A stretch of DNA of 64,000 bases, from assembly GCF_015477835.1 (NCBI RefSeq), contig NZ_JADLQN010000004.1:364784-428783 (forward strand), written 5' to 3'. Of the stretch, positions 26,088 through 35,246 are shown piece by piece (position 1 is the first letter of the stretch; each line of letters begins with the position of its first letter). Position numbers and translations under genes: made by a program. A model generated the notes under the pieces. The model was not told the DNA's origin. It was given only the letters and a program-made list of their open reading frames with translations, and made no database searches. Origin of the DNA: Nocardia higoensis (GTDB lineage: Bacteria > Actinomycetota > Actinomycetes > Mycobacteriales > Mycobacteriaceae).

Positions 26088-27649
26088 CCGACCAGGGCCG
26101 GCGGGGACTGCGGCGCGCCAAGTCCGGTCCTGGTAAGAGCGCGCGCGCCGCGCGGCCCGCGGGAGCTCGGGCTCCGGCGGTCACCAAGTTCCTGACCTGG
26201 ATGGCGCGTCCGCTCGCGTCGTTCCATCTGATCGTCACCATCGCCACCCTGCTCACCGTGCTGGGGCTGGTGATGGTGCTCTCGGCCTCCAGCGTCGAGG
26301 CCTACACCGCGGGCGGGTCCGCGTATTCGCTGTTCCGGCAACAGATCCTGTTCGCCCTGATCGGTACCGTGCTGTTCTACCTCGCGCTGCGCATCCCGAT
26401 CCGCCGGCTGCGGCAGTGGTCGTTCCCGGTGTTCGGGCTGTCGGTGGTCGCGCTGTTCCTGGTACTGATCCCCGGCATCGGCACCGAGGTACAGGGTTCG
26501 CGGCGCTGGATCGACCTCGGCGTCGTCTCGGTGCAGCCCTCGGAGATCGTCAAGGTGACCCTGGTGGTGTGGGGCGCGCACCTGCTGGCGTCCCGGCGCA
26601 GCGAGCAGGCGCCGCTCAAGGACGTGCTGGTGCCACTGGTACCCGCGGGCATGCTGGTGTGTCTGCTCGTGGTGCTGGAACCGAACCTGTCGACCACCAT
26701 CGCGCTGGGCATCGTGCTCGCGGCATTGCTGTGGTTCGGCGGCCTGCCGGTGCGACTGTTCGTCACCATCGCCCTCTCGGGCATCGTCGCCGCGGCCGTG
26801 CTCGCGCTGACCGCCGGCTACCGCTCCGATCGCATGCGCGCTTTCTTCAATCCCGGTGAGGATCCGCAAGGCATCGGCTACCAGGCCAGGCAGGCGATGT
26901 ACTCGCTGGCCGACGGGGGGATCTGGGGTCGCGGCCTCGGCCAGAGCCGCGCCAAGTGGAGCTATCTGCCCAACTCGCACAACGACTTCATCTTCGCCAT
27001 CATCGGTGAGGAACTCGGCTTCCTCGGGTGCGCGCTGGTGCTCGGGCTGTTCGCGCTGTTCGTCTACACCGGCCTGCGCATCGCCACCCGCTCGGTGGAC
27101 CCTTTCCTGCGGCTGTTGTCGGCGACGGCCACCACCTGGATCACCGCGCAGGCGCTGATCAATGTCGGTTACGTCGTCGGCCTGTTGCCGGTGACCGGCC
27201 TGCAGTTGCCCTTGGTCTCGGCGGGCGGTTCTTCGCTGGCCATCACGCTGTTCATGTTCGGCATCATCGCCAATGCCGCCCGCCACGAACCCGAGGCGGT
27301 CGCCGCGCTGCAGGCCGGGCAGGACGGCAGATTCAGCCGGTTGTTGCGACTGCCCAAGCCCGAGCCGTATTCGCCCGCCAAAGCCGGTGCGGCACGGGCC
27401 AGGTCGGCGGGACGAGCCGGTCAGCGTGGGGGCGCCGGGGCGCGGGTGCCCCGGCGCGCCGGGGATGCGCAGCGCTCGGGCAGCGGACAGGTCCGCAACG
27501 GTGGCCGGATCCGGGGGAACGGACAGGGCAAGCCGGCACCGCGGCGCAAGTCCGGGGAGAGCCGCGGTACCAGCTCGGCCAGGGCCACCAGAGCCTGGGA
27601 GCCGACCTATCCGATGCCGCACGCGAAGGAACGGGGAAGATACAGGTGA
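26084..27649 (+). CDS. ftsW: Peptidoglycan glycosyltransferase FtsW (SEDS family)
   Basis: A 521-residue SEDS polymerase with about ten membrane helices that, with FtsI, makes septal glycan strands. Hallmarks include VQPSEIVK, LVVLEPNLSTT, AGYRSDRMRAFFNPGEDPQG, LPNSHNDFIFAIIGEELGF and the terminal LVSAGGSSL. The C-terminal about 120 residues form a basic Arg/Gly/Ala-rich cytoplasmic tail. In mycobacteria the equivalent tail contacts FtsZ. The GTG overlaps the murD stop. The basic N-terminus of about 40 residues precedes the first helix. Confidence 0.96.
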   Translation: MTDQGRRGLRRAKSGPGKSARAARPAGARAPAVTKFLTWMARPLASFHLIVTIATLLTVLGLVMVLSASSVEAYTAGGSAYSLFRQQILFALIGTVLFYLALRIPIRRLRQWSFPVFGLSVVALFLVLIPGIGTEVQGSRRWIDLGVVSVQPSEIVKVTLVVWGAHLLASRRSEQAPLKDVLVPLVPAGMLVCLLVVLEPNLSTTIALGIVLAALLWFGGLPVRLFVTIALSGIVAAAVLALTAGYRSDRMRAFFNPGEDPQGIGYQARQAMYSLADGGIWGRGLGQSRAKWSYLPNSHNDFIFAIIGEELGFLGCALVLGLFALFVYTGLRIATRSVDPFLRLLSATATTWITAQALINVGYVVGLLPVTGLQLPLVSAGGSSLAITLFMFGIIANAARHEPEAVAALQAGQDGRFSRLLRLPKPEPYSPAKAGAARARSAGRAGQRGGAGARVPRRAGDAQRSGSGQVRNGGRIRGNGQGKPAPRRKSGESRGTSSARATRAWEPTYPMPHAKERGRYR

Positions 27650-27692
27650 GTGACGGGCGACGTGCTCGACGGGCCCGGTGGAGGAGTATCAG

Positions 27693-28829
27693 GTGACCAC
27701 GAAGGATTCCGGTTCGCTGCCCTCGTCCGCGAGGATCTCGGTGATCGTCGCGGGCGGAGGCACGGCAGGACATATCGAACCGGCTCTGGCGGTCGCCGAC
27801 GCGCTGCGCAGGCTCGATCCCTCGATCCGCGTGACGGCGCTCGGCACCGAGCGCGGTCTGGAGACCCGGCTGGTGCCCGAGCGCGGCTATCCGCTCGAGC
27901 TGATCCCGCCGGTTCCGTTGCCGCGCAAGCCGACTCTCGATCTGCTGAAGTTGCCTGCCCGGGTGCGGGCTTCGGTGCGCCGCACCCGGGCGGTGATCGA
28001 CGCGGTCGAGGCGGACGTGATCATCGGTTTCGGCGGCTATGTCGCCTTGCCCGCCTATCTCGCGGCGGGCCCCGGTCTGCTGCGGCGCAGGCGCGCGGTG
28101 CCGGTGGTAGTGCACGAGGCGAATGCCAAGGCGGGCATCGCCAACAAGATCGGCGCGCGGGTGGCCGCGAGGGTTCTGGCCGCCGTGCCGGATTCGGGCT
28201 TGCCCGGAGCGGAAGTGGTGGGCATCCCGGTGCGGGAGTCGATCACCGCGCTGGACCGGGCCGGACTGCGCGGCGAGGCGCGCGCGCATTTCGGGCTGCC
28301 CGGTGAGGGGCCGGTGCTGCTGGTGTTCGGTGGTTCGCAGGGCGCGCGCAGCCTGAACGAGGCGGTCTCCGCGGCCGCCCCGCAACTGGCCGCGGCGGGC
28401 ATCTCGGTGCTGCACGCGCACGGTCCCAAGAACACCCTGGAGGTGCCCCCGCCGGTGGGATCCGCGCGCTATGTCGCGGTGCCGTACCTGTCGCGGATGG
28501 ATCTGGCCTACGCCGCCGCCGACGCGGTGGTGTGCCGCTCGGGTGCGATGACGGTCGCCGAGGTCTCCGCGGTCGGCCTGCCCGCGTTCTACGTGCCGCT
28601 GCCGCACGGCAACGGCGAGCAGGAATTCAACGCCCGCCCGATCGTCACCCAGGGCGGTGGCAGAATCGTTCCCGACCAGGAACTGACGCCCGAATACGTG
28701 ATCGACGAGGTGATTCCGCTGCTGCTCGACCGAACCCGGTTGACCGAGATGGGCCGCGCCGCCGCAGGCGCCGGGCATCGCGACGCCGCCGACGCGGTGG
28801 CACGCATCGCCGTGCAGGTCGCGCGGTGA
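27693..28829 (+). CDS. murG: UDP-GlcNAc:lipid I N-acetylglucosaminyltransferase MurG
   Basis: The 378-residue GT28 enzyme converts lipid I to lipid II at the inner membrane surface. Family motifs are the N-terminal GGGTAGHIEPALAVADAL, VIGFGGYVALPAYLAA, HEANAKAGIANK, the donor-site VFGGSQGARSLNEAV, CRSGAMTVAEVSA and PLPHGNGEQEFNA. The GTG at 27693 is chosen because GGAGGAG lies 6 nt upstream. A GTG at 27678 would place five codons over that ribosome site. The stop overlaps murC (GTGA). Confidence 0.96.
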   Translation: MTTKDSGSLPSSARISVIVAGGGTAGHIEPALAVADALRRLDPSIRVTALGTERGLETRLVPERGYPLELIPPVPLPRKPTLDLLKLPARVRASVRRTRAVIDAVEADVIIGFGGYVALPAYLAAGPGLLRRRRAVPVVVHEANAKAGIANKIGARVAARVLAAVPDSGLPGAEVVGIPVRESITALDRAGLRGEARAHFGLPGEGPVLLVFGGSQGARSLNEAVSAAAPQLAAAGISVLHAHGPKNTLEVPPPVGSARYVAVPYLSRMDLAYAAADAVVCRSGAMTVAEVSAVGLPAFYVPLPHGNGEQEFNARPIVTQGGGRIVPDQELTPEYVIDEVIPLLLDRTRLTEMGRAAAGAGHRDAADAVARIAVQVAR

Positions 28830-30397
28830 ACGCCACGAACGGCGTGGACGGCACGCCTGCCATGGACGGCACGGACACCGGGAGCGGCACCGACACCGCG
28901 GGCGGCGCCGACGCACCGGGCGCGGCGGCGCTGCCCTCTGAACTGCGACGTGTGCACATGGTCGGGATCGGCGGGGCGGGCATGTCCGGCATCGCACGCA
29001 TCCTGCTCTCGCGCGGCGGCGAGGTGTCGGGTTCGGATGCCAAGGAGAGTCGCGGCGTGCTCGCGTTGCGGGCACGCGGCGCCCAGGTCCGCATCGGCCA
29101 CGACGCCAGCGCGCTCGACCTGCTCGCCGGCGGCCCGACCGCGGTGGTGACCACCTACGCGGCCATCCCCAAGACCAATCCGGAGCTGGTCGAGGCCCAC
29201 CGTCGCGACATCCCGGTGCTGTTGCGTCCCACAGTGCTGGCCTCGCTGATGCGCGGGCACCGCACCCTGCTGGTCTCGGGCACACACGGCAAGACCTCCA
29301 CCACCTCGATGCTCATCGTGGCGTTGCAGCACTGCGGGCTGGATCCGTCCTTCGCGGTCGGCGGCGAGCTCAACGAGGCGGGCACCAACGCCCACCACGG
29401 CACCGGTGAGACGTTCGTGGCCGAGGCCGACGAGAGCGACGGTTCGCTGCTGCAGTACGACCCGGATGTCGCGGTCGTCACCAACATCGAGTCCGATCAC
29501 CTGGACTTCTTCGGTACCGACGCCGCCTATACCCAGGTCTTCGACGATTTCGCCGACCGCCTGACCGAAGGCGGCCTGCTGGTGGTGTGTCTCGACGATC
29601 CCGGCTCGCTGGCACTGGCCGAGCGGGTCGGGCCGCGACTGGCCGAACGGGGCGTGCGCGTACTCGGTTACGGATCCGGCGAACTCGCCGACCCTCCGGT
29701 CCCGGTCGGTGTGCGCATGCACAGCTGGGAGCCGCGTGATGTCGGGGGAGTGGTGCAGTTCCAGCTCGGCGAGGAGAACACACCGCGTTCGTTGCGGCTG
29801 TCGGTGCCCGGCAGGCACATGGCGCTCAACGCGTTGGGCGCGCTGCTGGCCGCGCGCGCCGCGGGCGCCGACATCGACGAGATCATCCAGGGTCTGGAGG
29901 GTTTCGGCGGCGTGCACCGGCGTTTCCAGTTCGTCGGTCGGGAGAACGGCGTACGGGTCTTCGACGACTACGCCCACCACCCCACCGAGGTGCGCGCGGT
30001 GCTCGGGGCCGCGGCCGCGCTGGTCGAGCAGGAGGCCCGCGACGGCGCGCGTTCCCGGCAGGGCCGGGTGATCGTGGTGTTCCAGCCGCATCTCTACAGC
30101 CGCACAGCCACTTTCGCTTCCGAGTTCGGCGCGGCGCTGAGCCTCGCCGACGAGGTGGTCGTCCTGGACGTCTACGGCGCGCGGGAGGAACCGCTGCCCG
30201 GAGTGAACGGCGCCCTGGTCGCCCAGACGGTCACCGCGCCGGTGCACTACCAGCCGGACATGTCGCGGGTCGGCCGTCAGGTGGCCGGGCTGGCGCGGGC
30301 CGGTGACGTGGTGATCACCATGGGCGCGGGCGATGTCACCATGCTCGGCAGCCAGATCCTCGACGGCCTACGGGCGCGGCCCAGCTACGGTCGGTGA
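28826..30397 (+). CDS. murC: UDP-MurNAc--L-alanine ligase MurC
   Basis: The 523-residue Mur ligase attaches L-alanine to UDP-MurNAc. A Gly/Asp/Thr-rich low-complexity leader of about 35 residues precedes the core, which begins VHMVGIGGAGMSGIARIL. The ATP loop is VSGTHGKTSTTSM, followed by AEADESDGS, NIESDHLDFFG and VFDDYAHHPTEVRAVL. The GTG overlaps the murG stop. The leader is longer than in mycobacteria; a shorter start is possible but has no better ribosome site. Counterpart of Rv2152c. Confidence 0.95.
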   Translation: MNATNGVDGTPAMDGTDTGSGTDTAGGADAPGAAALPSELRRVHMVGIGGAGMSGIARILLSRGGEVSGSDAKESRGVLALRARGAQVRIGHDASALDLLAGGPTAVVTTYAAIPKTNPELVEAHRRDIPVLLRPTVLASLMRGHRTLLVSGTHGKTSTTSMLIVALQHCGLDPSFAVGGELNEAGTNAHHGTGETFVAEADESDGSLLQYDPDVAVVTNIESDHLDFFGTDAAYTQVFDDFADRLTEGGLLVVCLDDPGSLALAERVGPRLAERGVRVLGYGSGELADPPVPVGVRMHSWEPRDVGGVVQFQLGEENTPRSLRLSVPGRHMALNALGALLAARAAGADIDEIIQGLEGFGGVHRRFQFVGRENGVRVFDDYAHHPTEVRAVLGAAAALVEQEARDGARSRQGRVIVVFQPHLYSRTATFASEFGAALSLADEVVVLDVYGAREEPLPGVNGALVAQTVTAPVHYQPDMSRVGRQVAGLARAGDVVITMGAGDVTMLGSQILDGLRARPSYGR

Positions 30398-31095
30398 GCC
30401 GCGTGCGCGCGGCGGGTGAGCTGCTCGGGCCGGGTGGTCTGCGACGGGTGCGGTGGTGGGCGCTGCTCGGGGTGATCGTTCTCACCGTCTTGCTGTCGGT
30501 CGCATGGTTCACCCCCGCCCTGTCGGTGCGCACGATCGAGATCGACGGTCTGTCGACCGTTTCCGAGGAGCGGGTGCGCGAGCAGCTCGACATTCCCGAC
30601 GGGCTCTCGCTCATGCGCATCGACACCGTCGCGATGGCCGAGCGGGTGGCCTCGATCGCCGAGGTGCGCTCGGCGCGGGTGGAGCGGGTATACCCCTCGA
30701 CCGTGCGGGTCACCGTGGACGAGCGCCGCGCGGTGCTCTGGTTCGACGCGCCCGAAGGCGCGCACCTGGTCGACCGCGACGCCGTCGAGTTCGCCATCGC
30801 GGCGCCACCGATCGGCGTGCCGCAGCTGGTCACCGACCACCCCGGCGGCAGCGACCCGGTCACTCGCGCCGCGGTGACCGTGGCCAACGCGATTCCGCCC
30901 GCCCTGAACATCCAGGTGGACCAGGTTCTGGCGCGGTCGATTTCGGACATCTCGTTGAAACTGACCGACGGCCGCACGGTAGTGTGGGGCGCAGCGGACG
31001 ACGCCGAACGCAAGGCGGCGGTGGTGTTGCCGCTGTTGACGCGAGAGGGCACGGTGTTCGACGTTTCGAGTCCGAATCTGGTCACGGTGAAGTGA
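30394..31095 (+). CDS. ftsQ: Cell-division protein FtsQ (POTRA domain)
   Basis: A 233-residue bitopic protein. One membrane helix at about 24-46 is followed by a POTRA domain that opens TIEIDGLSTVSEERVREQL, then the FtsQ beta domain with VRVTVDERRAVLWFDAPEG. It links early and late divisome proteins. The GTG overlaps the murC stop; a GTG at 30403 is an alternative three codons in. The N-terminal cytoplasmic part is shorter than in mycobacterial FtsQ, which is about 310 residues. Confidence 0.93.
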   Translation: MSRVRAAGELLGPGGLRRVRWWALLGVIVLTVLLSVAWFTPALSVRTIEIDGLSTVSEERVREQLDIPDGLSLMRIDTVAMAERVASIAEVRSARVERVYPSTVRVTVDERRAVLWFDAPEGAHLVDRDAVEFAIAAPPIGVPQLVTDHPGGSDPVTRAAVTVANAIPPALNIQVDQVLARSISDISLKLTDGRTVVWGAADDAERKAAVVLPLLTREGTVFDVSSPNLVTVK

Positions 31096-31194
31096 TCGAT
31101 TCCGTCTGTGTCCAGGGAGATTCTGTTCTCCGTCTCGGCGCGCCTGCGCCCGTATCGCGGCAGTGGCGAATAGCGTTCGGCAGCAGTCGGATAC

Positions 31195-31235
31195 TTGACA
31201 TAACACTAACCCTATGGTTGAGGTTCAGGGTTTTC
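31195..31235 (+). promoter_or_regulatory. Promoter-like element upstream of ftsZ
   Basis: A perfect -35 TTGACA at 31195-31200 is followed by an AT-rich stretch with TATGGT at 31213-31218, only 12 bp away, so the true -10 is uncertain. Interleaved AACC and GGTT units (AACCCTATGGTTGAGGTTCAGGGTT) form a small inverted and iterated element that may bind a regulator. It lies 40-80 bp before ftsZ in a 178-bp gap. Confidence 0.55.
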
Positions 31236-31273
31236 CGAAATGACAGGCTTGGATCGAAGGAAGGCGAGAGCCC

Positions 31274-32536
31274 ATGACGCCCCCGCACAACTACCTTGCG
31301 GTGATCAAGGTCGTCGGTATCGGCGGCGGCGGCGTGAATGCCGTCAACCGGATGATCGAACAGGGACTCAAGGGAGTCGAGTTCATCGCGGTCAATACCG
31401 ACGCGCAGGCGCTGCTGATGAGCGACGCCGACGTCAAGCTCGACGTCGGCCGTGAACTGACCCGCGGCCTCGGCGCGGGCGCCGACCCCGAGGTCGGCCG
31501 CAAAGCCGCCGAAGACCACAAGGACGAGATCGAAGAGGTGCTCAAGGGCGCCGACATGGTCTTCGTCACCGCGGGCGAGGGCGGCGGCACCGGCACCGGC
31601 GGCGCGCCCGTCGTGGCGAGCATCGCGCGCAAGCTCGGCGCGCTGACCATCGGCGTGGTCACCCGGCCGTTCTCCTTCGAGGGAAAGCGCCGGGGCAACC
31701 AGGCCGAGGTCGGCATCAACATGCTGCGCGAGTCCTGCGACACGCTCATCGTGATCCCGAACGATCGGCTCCTGCAACTCGGCGACGCTGCGGTCAGCTT
31801 GATGGACGCCTTCCGTTCCGCGGACGAGGTGCTGCTCAACGGTGTCCAGGGCATCACCGACCTGATCACCACCCCCGGTCTGATCAACGTCGACTTCGCC
31901 GATGTCAAGAGCGTCATGTCCGGCGCGGGCAGCGCCCTGATGGGCATCGGCTCCTCGCGCGGTGAAGGACGATCGGTGAAAGCGGCCGAAGCGGCGATCA
32001 ATTCGCCGCTGCTGGAAGCCTCGATGGACGGCGCGCACGGCGTACTGTTGTCGATCGCGGGCGGCTCCGACCTGGGGCTGTTCGAGATCAACGAGGCCGC
32101 CTCGCTGGTGCAGGAGGCCGCGCACATCGAGGCCAACATCATCTTCGGCACCGTCATCGACGATTCGCTCGGCGACGAGGTGCGGGTCACCGTCATCGCC
32201 GCGGGCTTCGACGGTGGCGGTCCGGCCAGGCGCACCTTCGACGCGCCGCACACCCGGGGCTCCATCGGTTCGGGCCGCGCAGGCGAGATCAGCAGCCGGG
32301 CGGGCGAGCTGTCGTCGTCGAGGAGTTCGGAGCCGGTGAGTGGTTCCACGGCCTCCACCTCGTCGACTTCCTCGGCGGGCTCGAGCGGTTCCGGCCGCGG
32401 CGCGGTGCCCAACTACCGCGACACCGAGCGCCCGCGGCTCGCCGAACCGACGGTGGCCCACAACAGTCGTTCGCACATCCAGGACGCCGACCCGGACGAC
32501 GACGACGTCGACGTGCCGGACTTCATGCGTCGCTGA
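31274..32536 (+). CDS. ftsZ: Cell-division GTPase FtsZ
   Basis: The 420-residue tubulin homologue forms the Z-ring. The GTP-binding signature is AGEGGGTGTGGAP, and the T7-loop residues NVDFADVKSVMSGAG complete the GTPase site of the next subunit. After residue 320 there is a Ser/Gly/Thr-rich linker of about 75 residues. The conserved acidic C-terminal peptide DDDDVDVPDFMRR binds FtsW and SepF. The ATG follows GAAGGAAGG. An upstream promoter element suggests transcription apart from the mur genes. Confidence 0.98.
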   Translation: MTPPHNYLAVIKVVGIGGGGVNAVNRMIEQGLKGVEFIAVNTDAQALLMSDADVKLDVGRELTRGLGAGADPEVGRKAAEDHKDEIEEVLKGADMVFVTAGEGGGTGTGGAPVVASIARKLGALTIGVVTRPFSFEGKRRGNQAEVGINMLRESCDTLIVIPNDRLLQLGDAAVSLMDAFRSADEVLLNGVQGITDLITTPGLINVDFADVKSVMSGAGSALMGIGSSRGEGRSVKAAEAAINSPLLEASMDGAHGVLLSIAGGSDLGLFEINEAASLVQEAAHIEANIIFGTVIDDSLGDEVRVTVIAAGFDGGGPARRTFDAPHTRGSIGSGRAGEISSRAGELSSSRSSEPVSGSTASTSSTSSAGSSGSGRGAVPNYRDTERPRLAEPTVAHNSRSHIQDADPDDDDVDVPDFMRR

Positions 32537-32609
32537 TCCACGTCGATCGACAGAGCGTGCCCGGAAACGCCGGTGCGGGCACGCTCGCGCGGCTACTACC
32601 CTCGAACAC

Positions 32610-33359
32610 ATGAATACCCTGGGACGCATGACCGCGCCCACACTCACCGTCCGCCGGGTCACCACCACGCGCACCGGCGGATTTTCCATGCCGCCGTACG
32701 ACTCGTTCAATCTCGGCGATCACGTGGGCGACGATCCGGAAGCGGTGCGACGCAATCGTCTCCGTCTCGCCGAGGGCATCGGGCTCCCGGCGGACCGGCT
32801 GGTGTGGATGGAGCAGATCCACGGCCGCAATGTCGAGGTGGTCGACGGCCCGCGCGCCGAGCCGGTGCCCGCCACCGACGCCCTGGTGACCACCGAACCA
32901 GGCCTCGCCCTGGTGGTGCTGACCGCCGACTGCGTGCCCGTCCTGCTCTCCGACGACGAGGCGGGCGTGATCGCCGCCGTGCATGCGGGCCGCATCGGCG
33001 CCAGGATCGGCATCGTGCCGCGGGTGCTCGAGGTGATGATCGCCCAGGGGGCGCGCCCCGAACGCATCGGCGCCTTCCTCGGTCCGGCGGCTTCGGGACG
33101 TCGGTACGAAGTCCCGGCCGCCATGCGCGCGGATGTCGAGGCCCATCTGCCCGGCAGCGCCACCATCACGGTGCGCGGCACTCCCGGCCTCGATCTGCGG
33201 GCGGGTATCCGCAGGCAGTTGACCGAGGCGGGCATCGGCGGCATCGCCGAGGATCCGCGCTGCACCATCGAGGACAAGACCCTCTTCAGTCACCGGCGCG
33301 GTGCGCCGACCGGGCGCATCGCCGGGGTGATCTGGATCGATGCCCGGGGCGGGGAGTGA
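32610..33359 (+). CDS. pgeF: PgeF-type peptidoglycan editing factor / purine nucleoside phosphorylase (YfiH family)
   Basis: A 249-residue multicopper-polyphenol-oxidase-domain protein. Members remove wrongly incorporated L-serine-containing precursors in E. coli and act as purine nucleoside phosphorylases. Metal-site residues are seen in LVWMEQIHGRNV, LTADCVPVLL and AAVHAGRIGARIG, with DPRCTIEDKTLFSHRR near the end. The ATG at 32610 is 7 nt after TACCCT (32597-32602) with no Shine-Dalgarno, so it is probably leaderless. ATG 32628 is an internal alternative. Place matches Rv2149c, directly after ftsZ. Confidence 0.9.
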   Translation: MNTLGRMTAPTLTVRRVTTTRTGGFSMPPYDSFNLGDHVGDDPEAVRRNRLRLAEGIGLPADRLVWMEQIHGRNVEVVDGPRAEPVPATDALVTTEPGLALVVLTADCVPVLLSDDEAGVIAAVHAGRIGARIGIVPRVLEVMIAQGARPERIGAFLGPAASGRRYEVPAAMRADVEAHLPGSATITVRGTPGLDLRAGIRRQLTEAGIGGIAEDPRCTIEDKTLFSHRRGAPTGRIAGVIWIDARGGE

Positions 33360-33504
33360 CCCGAGCGGGCAGTACCGAGAGACGGCTCGGCGGCAGACCG
33401 GCAGGCCCGCCGAGCCGAATGTGATCAGCGCGACAGGTCGGGCGGGGGACAGAGTGACGAGGACGGGTATCCGGCGCTCGCGAGGACATGACACGGAGGA
33501 CGAA

Positions 33505-34275
33505 GTGAACAGCGTGACCGGAGCGGCGCAGCCGCAGACCGCCGCGGCGGCGCAGGCCCGCACCGCGGAGCTGGCCGCGAATCTGGCGTCGCTGAACGCT
33601 CGGATCGACGCGGCCTGCCGCGCGAGCGGCCGCGATCGCGACTCCGTTCGGTTGCTGCCGGTGACGAAGTTCTTTCCGGCGTCCGACGTCGCGCTGCTGG
33701 CCGACCTCGGGCTCGGCGAGTTCGGCGAGTCGAGAGAGCAGGAGGCCGCGGCGAAGGTGGTCGCCCTGCGTGAACTCGGTCACGAGGGGATCCGGTGGCA
33801 CATGATCGGCCGGTTGCAGCGCAACAAGGCCAATGCGGTGGCCCGCTGGGCGCACACGGTGCACTCGGTCGACAGCGAACGGCTGGCAACGGCCCTTGAC
33901 CGGGGCGCGCGCGCCGCGCTCGAGGCCGACGAGCGCTTCGAGCCGCTGGACGTGCTGATCCAGGTGAGTCTGGACGACGATCCCGCGCGCGGCGGCGTGC
34001 CCGCGCACGGCTTGGACGCACTCGCCGACACGGTCGCCGGTGCCTCGAGTCTGCGGCTCGCGGGCCTGATGGCCGTCCCTCCGCTGGGGGTCGAGCCTGA
34101 TAGCGCGTTCGCCCGGCTTGCGAGCTTGCACACGCGTCTACGCGAACGCCACCCCGGCGCGAGCGAACTTTCCGCAGGAATGTCGGGTGATCTGGAATCG
34201 GCGATCGCATACGGATCCACGTGGGTGCGTGTCGGTACCGCTCTGATGGGCGCCCGACCGATAACCTCTGGCTAG
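33505..34275 (+). CDS. YggS-family pyridoxal-phosphate homeostasis protein
   Basis: A 256-residue single-domain PLP-binding protein that buffers the cofactor and affects amino-acid balance. Key stretches are the PLP lysine region LLPVTKFFPASDVALL (Lys52), GLGEFGESREQEAAAKV, WHMIGRLQRNKAN and the phosphate-binding end ELSAGMSGDLESAIAYGSTWVRVGTALMG. The GTG at 33505 follows GGAGGA with a 5-nt gap. A reading from 33340 would cover the preceding gap and is less likely. Counterpart of Rv2148c, a regular neighbour of sepF. Confidence 0.92.
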   Translation: MNSVTGAAQPQTAAAAQARTAELAANLASLNARIDAACRASGRDRDSVRLLPVTKFFPASDVALLADLGLGEFGESREQEAAAKVVALRELGHEGIRWHMIGRLQRNKANAVARWAHTVHSVDSERLATALDRGARAALEADERFEPLDVLIQVSLDDDPARGGVPAHGLDALADTVAGASSLRLAGLMAVPPLGVEPDSAFARLASLHTRLRERHPGASELSAGMSGDLESAIAYGSTWVRVGTALMGARPITSG

Positions 34276-34382
34276 CAAAGAAACCTCATCAGTCACATAT
34301 GACACATAAGATTGGGACGGACGAGGAGCTGAGCAAGTCTTCAACACCCGGCCGCCACCGGGGCCGAAGGAAGGTCGACCAG

Positions 34383-35228
34383 ATGAGCACGCTGCACAAG
34401 TTCAAGGCGTACTTCGGCATGGTTCCGCTCGAGGATTACGAAGACGACTACGTCGACGATCGCGCCTCGCGCGCGAGCGAGCGCGGTGGCGCGCGCGGAC
34501 CCCGTCCGTACTCCGAGCGGCCGGCCTACGGCGCCGACCGCTACGGCGAAGAGCGTTACGGCGCCGATCGTTTCGGGGCCGAGCGGTTCGGCCCCGAGCG
34601 CTTCGGTGCCGAGCGCTTCGGTGCCGAGCGCTTCGAAGACGACGCCGAGTACCCGGAGCCCGCCTACAAGTCCTACAAGCCGGCATACCCCCCGCGTCGC
34701 GAGGAGTACCCGGAGGACAACTACGGCGAGGATCCCTACGAGCCGCCGCGCAGGCCCACCCGTATCGAGTCCGCGTCCGCGTCCGCCGCCGGCCGGTTCC
34801 GCGCGGGGGGTGGCGCATCGGCGTTGCGGGGAGCCACCCGGGGTGCGCTCGCCGTCGATCCCGTGGCCGAGGAGCGCCGCCTCGAGGAGCGGCTACGCCC
34901 CGAGCCCGCGCCCGCTCGCCGTCCCGGGATCTTCGAGGACGGAGGTCCCTTGTCCAAGATCACCACACTGCGCCCGCGCGACTACAGCGAGGCCAGGATC
35001 ATCGGCGAGCGGTTCCGCGAGGGCAACCCGGTGATCATGGACCTGGTCGAGCTGAGCAACGCCGACGCCAAGCGCCTGGTGGACTTCGCCGCCGGACTCG
35101 CCTTCGCGCTACGTGGCTCGTTCGACAAAGTGGCCAGCAAGGTGTTCCTGCTCTCACCCGCCGACGTCGATGTCTCGGCCGAAGAGCGGCGCCGGATCGC
35201 GGAAACCGGCTTCTACAACCAGAAATAG
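34383..35228 (+). CDS. sepF: Cell-division protein SepF
   Basis: A 281-residue FtsZ-membrane linker. The N-terminal amphipathic segment STLHKFKAYFGM serves as membrane anchor. A long acidic, Tyr/Arg/Pro-rich linker follows. The C-terminal domain (about 195-281), beginning LSKITTLRPRDYSEAR and including VIMDLVELSNADAKRLVDFAAGLAFAL, dimerises and binds the FtsZ tail. It is longer than Rv2147c because the linker contains seven pentapeptide repeats of the form (D/E)R(Y/F)G(A/E/P), residues about 52-86. The ATG follows GAAGGAAGG. It ends before an intrinsic terminator. Confidence 0.95.
   Translation: MSTLHKFKAYFGMVPLEDYEDDYVDDRASRASERGGARGPRPYSERPAYGADRYGEERYGADRFGAERFGPERFGAERFGAERFEDDAEYPEPAYKSYKPAYPPRREEYPEDNYGEDPYEPPRRPTRIESASASAAGRFRAGGGASALRGATRGALAVDPVAEERRLEERLRPEPAPARRPGIFEDGGPLSKITTLRPRDYSEARIIGERFREGNPVIMDLVELSNADAKRLVDFAAGLAFALRGSFDKVASKVFLLSPADVDVSAEERRRIAETGFYNQK
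34536..34640 (+). repeat. Seven 15-bp tandem repeats inside sepF
   Basis: Consecutive 15-bp units GA(C/G)CGCT(A/T)CGG(C/T)G(A/C)(A/C) encode (D/E)R(Y/F)G(A/E/P). Units five and six are identical (GAGCGCTTCGGTGCC), which suggests recent slippage. The copy number probably varies between strains. Confidence 0.9.
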
Positions 35229-35246
35229 CGACCTGCTTCCGAGGTG

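Noticed and set aside
31195..31218. A normal sigma-A promoter TTGACA/TATGGT for ftsZ
   Set aside because: The spacing is 12 bp instead of 16-18, so TATGGT is not accepted as the -10. The element is reported only as promoter-like.
34536..34640. A CRISPR-like array
   Set aside because: The 15-bp repeats are contiguous, have no spacers and are in frame within sepF.
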